Shown: positions 14,565 to 20,311 of the stretch, piece after piece
Position numbering within the stretch: the stretch's first letter is position 1
Layout: each line of letters opens with the position of its first letter
Source of the DNA: Lachnospiraceae bacterium UBA2860
GTDB taxonomy: Bacteria > Bacillota > Clostridia > Lachnospirales > Lachnospiraceae
Direction of reading: 5' to 3'
NCBI GenBank assembly: GCA_002350625.1
Contig: DEFE01000052.1
Location: 1-21,316 of the forward strand
DNA length: 21,316 bases
Position numbers and translations under genes: made by a program
The notes under the pieces: generated by a model
What the model was told of the DNA's origin: nothing
The model's database searches: none
Seen by the model: the letters and a program-made list of their open reading frames with translations, nothing else

Positions 14565-15998
14565 ATGATGTGGCCTCGATATGAATTCACTGTGCCGGAG
14601 CAGAAGCGGGTGCGCTTTATCTGCCACACGGACGCGAAAAATGAAGCCGATGACCAGTTCACGATCGCGCATGTCCTGATGACGGATTTTCTGGACGTCA
14701 GGGGAATCGTCGGCGCGCATTTCGCCACGAGGGACGCATTTCCGGGCGAGGGCCTGACGGTGAAGGAAAGCATGCGTGAGATCGAGAAAATCCTTGAACT
14801 CATGGGGCTCACCGACAGCTGCAGCATATTCGAGGGAGCGGGGCTCCCGCTCGCCGACATGCACACGCCGCGGGACAGCGCCGGCGCGAGATTCATCATC
14901 GAAGAAGCCATGCGCGACGACGAGCGGCCGCTCTTCATCGGCCTGCAGGGCTCGCTCACGGACCTCGCCTCCGCGATTCTCATGGAGCCCGCCATCTGCC
15001 GGCGCATGACCGCGATCTGGATCGGCGGCGGCGCGTACCCGGCGGGCGGCGTGGAGTTCAACCTCTCGCAGGACATCAACGCGGCGAACGTGCTTTTCTC
15101 CTCCGAGATGGAGGTCTGGCAGGTGCCGGTGAACGCCTACCGGCAGTTCTCCGTGAGCCTCGCCGAGCTGCAGCTGAAGGTCAGGCCCTGCGGGCGCATC
15201 GGCGCCTACCTCTTCCGGCAGATGGAGGAGCTCAACCGGGCGTACGCCGAAAATGCCGCCTGGCCGCACGGAGAGACATGGAGCCTCGGGGACGAGGGCG
15301 TGATCTCGGTGCTGCTCGAAAACAGCGAGGATTACGACGACGTCTACGAGATCCGGGAGCGCCCGCTGTTTAATCCCGACATGACCTACCGGCCGGGGGA
15401 GGGCAGAGGGACCGTCAGGGTCTACAAACGGATGAATGCGCGGCTGGATCTGGAGGATCTGTTCGCTAAGCTCGCGCTGAATTATGGACATGAGGCGGAC
15501 GCGGGGGCTCACATTCGCGCCGCGCAGCCGGCGGATCTGCCCGCCATCATGGAGATCTACAGCTACGCGCGGGAGTTCATGGCGGCGCACGGCAATCCGA
15601 ACCAGTGGGGGCCGACGAACTGGCCGCCGGAAGCCCTGATCCGCGAAGACATCGCGGCGGGCAAAAGCTTCGTCTGCGAAAATGGCGGCGAGATCACCGG
15701 CGTGTTCTATTTCGACTGCGGGCCGGACATCGAGCCGTCGTACCGCGTCATCGAAAATGGCGCCTGGCGCAAGGACGCCCCTTACGGCGTCATCCACCGC
15801 ATCGCTTCCGCGAAAAATGCGCGCGGCGTGGGGCACGCGGCTGTCGCGTGGGCGCTTGAAAGGTGCGGGTATCTCAGGATCGACACGCATCCGGATAATG
15901 TCGTGATGCAGCGATTCCTGGAGAAGGAGGGATTTGTCCGGTGCGGAATCATCCATGTCCCGCAGGACGAGTATCCCAGGTTTGCTTATGAGAAGTGA
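14565..15998 (+). CDS. Nucleoside hydrolase-like / GNAT acetyltransferase fusion
   Basis: 477 residues from ATG 14565 (ATG 14568 is equally possible; RBS GGGAGA 14555-14560). Residues 1-315 resemble the nucleoside hydrolase superfamily: FICHTDAKNEADDQFTIAH carries the metal-binding Asp cluster, in the NEADDQ form of the DUF1593-like branch. FIGLQGSLTDLA, WIGGGAYPAGGVEFNLSQDI and EVWQVPVNAYRQ follow the family order. From about 316 a separate GNAT domain begins (HIRAAQPADLPAIMEIY), with IHRIASAKNARGVGHAAVAW as the acetyl-CoA loop and a late RFLEKEGFVRCGI. Both domains look complete. Such a joining is unusual in my experience. It might hydrolyse a nucleoside-like substrate and acetylate a product or partner. 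The 3' end overlaps the next gene. Confidence 0.8.
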   Translation: MMWPRYEFTVPEQKRVRFICHTDAKNEADDQFTIAHVLMTDFLDVRGIVGAHFATRDAFPGEGLTVKESMREIEKILELMGLTDSCSIFEGAGLPLADMHTPRDSAGARFIIEEAMRDDERPLFIGLQGSLTDLASAILMEPAICRRMTAIWIGGGAYPAGGVEFNLSQDINAANVLFSSEMEVWQVPVNAYRQFSVSLAELQLKVRPCGRIGAYLFRQMEELNRAYAENAAWPHGETWSLGDEGVISVLLENSEDYDDVYEIRERPLFNPDMTYRPGEGRGTVRVYKRMNARLDLEDLFAKLALNYGHEADAGAHIRAAQPADLPAIMEIYSYAREFMAAHGNPNQWGPTNWPPEALIREDIAAGKSFVCENGGEITGVFYFDCGPDIEPSYRVIENGAWRKDAPYGVIHRIASAKNARGVGHAAVAWALERCGYLRIDTHPDNVVMQRFLEKEGFVRCGIIHVPQDEYPRFAYEK

Positions 15999-17040
15999 AA
16001 TCGGCACAGGGGACGGCTCTGCGCTCGGCCGGCCGGGCGCAGAACCGTTCCCTGTGCAGGAAACCGGCCCGGGCGGCGGCCGGGCTGCTGCACAATCCGA
16101 AGCTCAGGCCGCCCGGCCGGGCGGCTGCACCCTCTGTCCGCGCGCCTGCGGCGCCGACCGCGCGGCCGGCGAGCGCGGCTTCTGCGGCATGGGCGAAACG
16201 CCTGCGATCGCGCGCGTGTCCTTCCACATGTGGGAGGAGCCTTGCATCAGCGGCACCCGCGGCTCCGGCACCGTGTTCTTCGCCGGCTGCCCGCTCGGCT
16301 GCATCTACTGTCAAAACAGAAGCATCGTCGCGGGCAGCGTGATTCCGGGAGGCGGGAGCGACCTCCCGCGCGCGAAGAAAGTCACTGACGCGGAAATGGC
16401 TGACATTTTCGTGAGACTCGAGCGCGAAGGCGCCCACAACATCAACCTTGTCACAGCAACACACTTCCTGCCCTGCGTCATCCGGGCTCTGCGGATGGCG
16501 AAAGCGCGCGGGCTTGGCATTCCCGTCGTCTACAACACGAGCGGCTACGAATCTGCGGAGTCGCTGCGCGCGCTTTCGGGGCTTGTCGACATCTATCTCA
16601 CCGACTTTCGCTATATGGACCCGAAGACGGCAGCCGCATATTCCCGCGCGCCGGATTATCCGGTGGCTGCAAAGACGGCTCTGTCCGAGATGCTCCGCCA
16701 GACACCCCTCAGCTTCGGCCCGGACGGCCTCATGACCTCCGGCACCATCGTCCGGGTCCTGCTTCTGCCGGGCCATGTCAAAGAAGCCTGCAGCATCGTC
16801 AGTTACATCCATGAAACTTACGGCGACCGGCTGTACCTCAGCCTCCTTCGCCAATACACGCCCCTTCCCGCCGTCATGTCCGACCCGCTGCTTCGGAGAA
16901 AAGTCACGAAGCGGGAGTACGACCGGCTGGTGCAGCACGCGCTGTCACTCGGCGTCACGAAGGCATTTGTGCAGGAAGGCGCGGCGGCAGAAGAAAGCTT
17001 TATCCCGGTTTTCGACGGGAGAGGCGTGGAAAAAACATGA
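15988..17040 (+). CDS. PflX-type radical SAM protein
   Basis: 350 residues from ATG 15988, overlapping the previous gene by 11 bases. GTG 16054 is an alternative start that would leave 328 residues. The catalytic motif is CPLGCIYCQN (C-x3-C-x2-C, binding the 4Fe-4S cluster and SAM). Before it come CTLCPRACGADRAAGERGFC and HMWEEPCISGTRGSGTVFF, the arrangement of COG1313/PflX proteins, which are related to pyruvate formate-lyase activases. The family's substrate is not settled, and NrdD nearby has its own activase family, so no link is claimed. The first about 40 residues before CTLC correspond to family B repeat copy 2 and low-complexity sequence. The stop TGA lies inside palindrome copy 12. 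Confidence 0.85.
   Translation: MRSEIGTGDGSALGRPGAEPFPVQETGPGGGRAAAQSEAQAARPGGCTLCPRACGADRAAGERGFCGMGETPAIARVSFHMWEEPCISGTRGSGTVFFAGCPLGCIYCQNRSIVAGSVIPGGGSDLPRAKKVTDAEMADIFVRLEREGAHNINLVTATHFLPCVIRALRMAKARGLGIPVVYNTSGYESAESLRALSGLVDIYLTDFRYMDPKTAAAYSRAPDYPVAAKTALSEMLRQTPLSFGPDGLMTSGTIVRVLLLPGHVKEACSIVSYIHETYGDRLYLSLLRQYTPLPAVMSDPLLRRKVTKREYDRLVQHALSLGVTKAFVQEGAAAEESFIPVFDGRGVEKT
16004..16057 (+). repeat. Family B imperfect palindrome, copy 2, at the 5' end of a gene
   Basis: Two 27-bp halves, beginning GCACAGGGGACGG and ending the mirrored CCGTTCCCTGTGC, differ at only three positions as an inverted repeat around a GGCCGGCC centre. It overlaps the N-terminal codons of the radical SAM ORF and would form a very strong mRNA hairpin there. 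Confidence 0.85.
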
Positions 17041-17153
17041 CACGGGGTCAGACCCCGTGTCATGATATTATGTAAACAATTATGACAAGGGGTCAGACCC
17101 CGTGTCATGTATAGATTGCATACAATATGACAGAGGGTCAGACCCCGTGTCAT
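17037..17153 (+). repeat. Family A palindrome array, copies 12-14
   Basis: Three copies (17037-17063, 17082-17108, 17127-17153) at exact 45-bp steps. Spacer 1 is GATATTATGTAAACAATT, identical to the spacer of copies 15-16; spacer 2 is GTATAGATTGCATACAAT. Copy 12 is a perfect palindrome and supplies the radical SAM stop codon (17038-17040). Copy 14 has an extra change (GA at positions 7-8). All have central A. The array ends 28 bases before the glycosidase ATG. Confidence 0.95.
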
Positions 17154-17180
17154 GAAATCGCCTGGTAGGAGGATCAACGC

Positions 17181-19298
17181 ATGAGTGGAAATCCGCATTA
17201 TCTGACCTGTCCCGAGTATGAGGCGCTGAAGGCCCGTTACATCAGCGGCTGGAGGACGTGGAACGTCCACAGTGTATTTTCGTATGTGCACATGCCGGAC
17301 GGGCTGGCGCTCGGGCTGCACATGAAGGAATACCGCGACGGCAATTTTCTCGAAAATGCCTTGATCGGCCGCTTCCCGACGGATGACGTCGAGGACGCGA
17401 CGGAGGTTTTGTATCCGGGCGATCACGCGATGGATGACAGTTATACCGCGATGCGGATGAAATGGTGCGGCCTGGAGCTTCTGGTGGAGAGCGCCGCTTC
17501 GGAGGATGCATTTGCGCTGCTGATCACGCCGATTGAGAAGCAGAGGAAGCCCGCGGGGGTGTATCTGACCGGCGGGTATCTGTGGAACCGGCCGGGCAGT
17601 GTGTGCCTTATGGGGGACGGCGATGTGCTGGTCGCGCAGGGCGGGGCAGCGGCGTGCTGCGCGCCCTACGCGCAGGGCGGAGCGGACGCCTGCTGCGCAG
17701 ATGGCGCGGGAAGTGGTGCGGGAAGCACCGCCGACGCCGCTGCGGCAGGCACCCCGGCGGGCGCCGTCTGGCGCGTCGCCACGTCCGCGGCCGCGATGAA
17801 TCCGGACCGGAACGTGCCGCTCACGGGGCCGTATCTCGCCGTGCTGCTGGACGAGCCGGTGGCATTTTATGCGGAGAGGGAGAGGGCAGGTGCCGCGGCC
17901 GCCGCTCCGGCCGGCAGCGCCTGCAATTCTGCGGCCGCCGCCGCAGCCGACGGCGCCTGTGATTCTGCGACCGGCGCGCCCGCAGCAGCCGCCAGCGCCA
18001 CAGCCCCCGCCTCCCGCGATGCCATTTTCCACGCCGCGTCCGCCCTCATCGCCGCGCAGAAAGCGCGCCTCGACGCGCGCCACAACGCCGCGGGAGAGTA
18101 CGCCTGGGCGCTGAAGGCGCTCGAGTGCGCGGTCGCGTGGGACACCATTTACGATGCGAATCTTCACCGGGTCATCTCCCCGGTCAGCCGCCTGTGGAGC
18201 ATCCGGAAGGGCGGCTACGTCCTCTTCTGCTGGGACAATTTCTTCGCGGGGTATCTCGCCGGCTTCGTCGGGCGGGAGCTCGCGTACAGCAACGTGATCG
18301 AGATCGTCAACGAGCGCACGGAGAAGGGATTTGTGCCCAACATGTCCTGCGGCAACGGCCAGAAGACGCTGGACCGCTCGCAGCCGCCGGTGGGCGCGCG
18401 CATGGTGCTCGAGCTCTATCGGAAGTTCGGGGACCTGTGGCTCGTGGAGCTGCTGTACCCGGCGCTCCTTGGATGGAACACCTGGTTCTTCGAGAACCGC
18501 CGCTCGCGGGACGGCGCGCTGATGTGGGGCAGCGATCCGGCGCCGGTGATCTTCGGCAACCGCTGGGAGTCGGACGGCGTTCACGACCGCTACGGCGGCT
18601 CGCTCGAGTCAGGGCTCGACAACTCGCCGATGTACGATGACATTTTCTTCGATCAGGAGACAAACTGCCTCATGCTCGATGACGTCGGCCTCACGGGCAT
18701 GTTCCTCATGGACCTCGCGGCGCTTAAAAGACTGGCGCAGCTGCTCGGGCGGACGGAGGACCTGCCGCTGCTCGATGAGCGGACGCGCGTCGTCACGGCG
18801 GGGCTCAGGAACCTCTGGGACGACGAAAATGGCTTTTTCTACAACAGACGGACGGATTCATCCGCGTTCTCCCGGCGGATTTCGCCAACGAACTTTTACG
18901 CGCTTTTTGCGGAGGAGATTCCGGAGGCGCACCTGCGGCGCGTGATCGAAGAGCACTATAAGAATCCGGAGGAATTCTACGGGGACTGGATGCTCCCCTC
19001 GATCGCCAGAAATGACCCCGCCTACGGGGATCAGGACTACTGGCGCGGGCGCGTCTGGGCGCCGATGAACTTCCTCACCTATCTCGCCTTTGAGCAGCAC
19101 GGGCTCAAGGAGGCCTGCGACGACCTCGCGGAGAAATCCGCGGCGATCTTCCTGCCCGAGTGGGAGGAGCACCGCCACGTTCACGAGAATTACAACGCGA
19201 TCACCGGCGAGGGCTGCGACGCCCACAACAGCGATAAATTCTATCATTGGGGGGCGCTGCTCGCGGCGATCGTGCTGCGGAATAAAGGCATTTCCTGA
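17181..19298 (+). CDS. GH63-like glycoside hydrolase with Ala-rich insertions
   Basis: 705 residues with RBS TAGGAGGATC. The C-terminal (alpha/alpha)6-type half has GH63/MGH1-like features: CWDNFFAGYLAG (350-361), VPNMSCGNGQKTLDRSQPPV, SLESGLDNSPMYDD, DYWRGRVWAPMNFLTYL, HENYNAITGEGCDAHNS and YHWGALLA. WDNFF and the HENYN/GE region are where the catalytic acid and base are expected, though I cannot assign exact residues. No signal peptide, so probably a cytosolic hydrolase of an alpha-linked oligosaccharide or glycosylglycerate. Two Ala/Gly/Cys-rich segments (about 152-197 and 233-280) interrupt the N-terminal half. The first contains a duplicated AQGGA..ACC unit. It is flanked on both sides by family A arrays, so it forms its own unit. 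Confidence 0.85.
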   Translation: MSGNPHYLTCPEYEALKARYISGWRTWNVHSVFSYVHMPDGLALGLHMKEYRDGNFLENALIGRFPTDDVEDATEVLYPGDHAMDDSYTAMRMKWCGLELLVESAASEDAFALLITPIEKQRKPAGVYLTGGYLWNRPGSVCLMGDGDVLVAQGGAAACCAPYAQGGADACCADGAGSGAGSTADAAAAGTPAGAVWRVATSAAAMNPDRNVPLTGPYLAVLLDEPVAFYAERERAGAAAAAPAGSACNSAAAAAADGACDSATGAPAAAASATAPASRDAIFHAASALIAAQKARLDARHNAAGEYAWALKALECAVAWDTIYDANLHRVISPVSRLWSIRKGGYVLFCWDNFFAGYLAGFVGRELAYSNVIEIVNERTEKGFVPNMSCGNGQKTLDRSQPPVGARMVLELYRKFGDLWLVELLYPALLGWNTWFFENRRSRDGALMWGSDPAPVIFGNRWESDGVHDRYGGSLESGLDNSPMYDDIFFDQETNCLMLDDVGLTGMFLMDLAALKRLAQLLGRTEDLPLLDERTRVVTAGLRNLWDDENGFFYNRRTDSSAFSRRISPTNFYALFAEEIPEAHLRRVIEEHYKNPEEFYGDWMLPSIARNDPAYGDQDYWRGRVWAPMNFLTYLAFEQHGLKEACDDLAEKSAAIFLPEWEEHRHVHENYNAITGEGCDAHNSDKFYHWGALLAAIVLRNKGIS

Positions 19299-19317
19299 CA
19301 AGGGGGGGCAAAAAAAC

Positions 19318-19389
19318 ATGACACGGGGTCTGACCCCGTGTCATGATATTATGTAAACAATTATGACAAGGGGTCAGACCCCGTGTCAT
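19318..19389. repeat. Family A palindrome array, copies 15-16, between convergent genes
   Basis: Copies at 19318-19344 (central T, perfect) and 19363-19389 (central A, A at position 7) start 45 bp apart, spacer GATATTATGTAAACAATT. The outer flanks are AAAAAAAC and GTTTT. It fills the gap between the convergent glycosidase and trxB genes, ending three bases from the trxB stop codon. Poly-A on one side and poly-T on the other make it a plausible bidirectional terminator. Confidence 0.95.
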
Positions 19390-19392
19390 GTT

Positions 19393-20301
19393 TTACATCT
19401 CGTTGATGTATCTGCAGGCCGCAAGGGCTGCCTGCGCGCCGTCCGCGACGGCGGTGGTCAGCTGCCGCACGTTCTTGCTGCGGCAGTCGCCCGCGGCGAA
19501 GACGCCGGGGGTCTTCGTGAGGCAGCGCTCGTCGGCGTCGAAGTAGCCGTAGACGTTGAGGTCCGCGAGCTCCTTGAAGGCGTCATTTTCGGGGATGAGG
19601 CCGATCGCGACGAAGAGGCCGTCGCAGGCGATGGTTTCCTCGCCGGCCTCGCCGCTGATGCGCACGCCTTTGAACGTGCCGCCGTCGACGAGCAGCTCTT
19701 CGATCTTCACGCCGGTGTAGCTGCGCACGTTATCCCGCGCGAAGAGCACCTCCTGCAGCTTTTCCTCCCCCGTAAATGTCGGGAGGTCCTGCAGCATGAT
19801 GACTTCGCGGCACTTGTCCGCAAGGAGGATCGCCTCCTGCAGCGCGGAGTTGCCGCCGCCCGCGACGCAGACGGTCTGGCCGGCGTAGAAGTCCCCGTCG
19901 CAGACCGCGCAGAAGGAAATGCCGTCGCCGACGAGTTCTTCCTCGCCGGGCAGGCCGAGCATGCGGTGCTTGACGCCGGTCGCGATGATGACCGTCTTGC
20001 CCTCGAAGGTGGATCCCTCCTCCGTCGTGACGATCTTCTTATCGGCCTCCGAGCGCACGGAAATGACATTTTCGAATTCGATTTCCGCGCCCTGCCGAAG
20101 GATCTGGTCGAGCGTCTTGTCGGCGAATTCATTGCCGCTCATGGAGTAGGTGCCGGGGTAGTTCTCGACCTTCGGCGAGTGGGTGATCTGCCCGCCGAAG
20201 CCGTTTTTCTCGATGACGAGAGCCTGTTTTCCATTGCGCTGTGCATACAGCGCGGCGGTCATGCCCGCAGGGCCGCCGCCGATCACTATCACATCATACA
20301 T
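19393..20301 (-). CDS. trxB: Thioredoxin reductase-like flavoprotein
   Basis: 302 residues, the normal bacterial length. FAD-binding VIVIGGGPAGMTAALYA is at the N-terminus. The redox-active CAVC (131-134) lies in SFCAVCDGDFYAG, and the C-terminal GVFAAGDCR segment binds FAD. The nucleotide-binding loop reads AGGGNSALQEA, but the downstream HRRxxxR motif that selects NADPH is absent (VIMLQDLPTF instead). Such sequences are common in clostridial TrxB-like proteins, some of which use other donors, so the electron source is uncertain. It would reduce a thioredoxin or glutaredoxin-like partner; the obvious candidate is the CPNC domain of the upstream NrdD. The RBS lies in the 10-base gap after the nrdD stop, so the two genes form an operon. 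Confidence 0.93.
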   Translation of the reverse strand: MYDVIVIGGGPAGMTAALYAQRNGKQALVIEKNGFGGQITHSPKVENYPGTYSMSGNEFADKTLDQILRQGAEIEFENVISVRSEADKKIVTTEEGSTFEGKTVIIATGVKHRMLGLPGEEELVGDGISFCAVCDGDFYAGQTVCVAGGGNSALQEAILLADKCREVIMLQDLPTFTGEEKLQEVLFARDNVRSYTGVKIEELLVDGGTFKGVRISGEAGEETIACDGLFVAIGLIPENDAFKELADLNVYGYFDADERCLTKTPGVFAAGDCRSKNVRQLTTAVADGAQAALAACRYINEM

Positions 20302-20311
20302 ATGCTGTTCC

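Noticed and set aside
15934..15987. Upstream start for the radical SAM protein
   Set aside because: It would overlap the end of the GNAT domain by 65 bases without an RBS; the added residues have no resemblance to the family.
14562..16007. Minus-strand 481-codon ORF
   Set aside because: Antisense shadow of the nucleoside hydrolase-GNAT fusion, with no family motifs and Arg/His-rich composition.
16818..18584. Minus-strand 588-codon ORF
   Set aside because: Antisense to the radical SAM and GH63-like genes. It is Arg/His/Gly-rich and includes repeated palindrome translations (MTRGLTPCH); a high-GC shadow.
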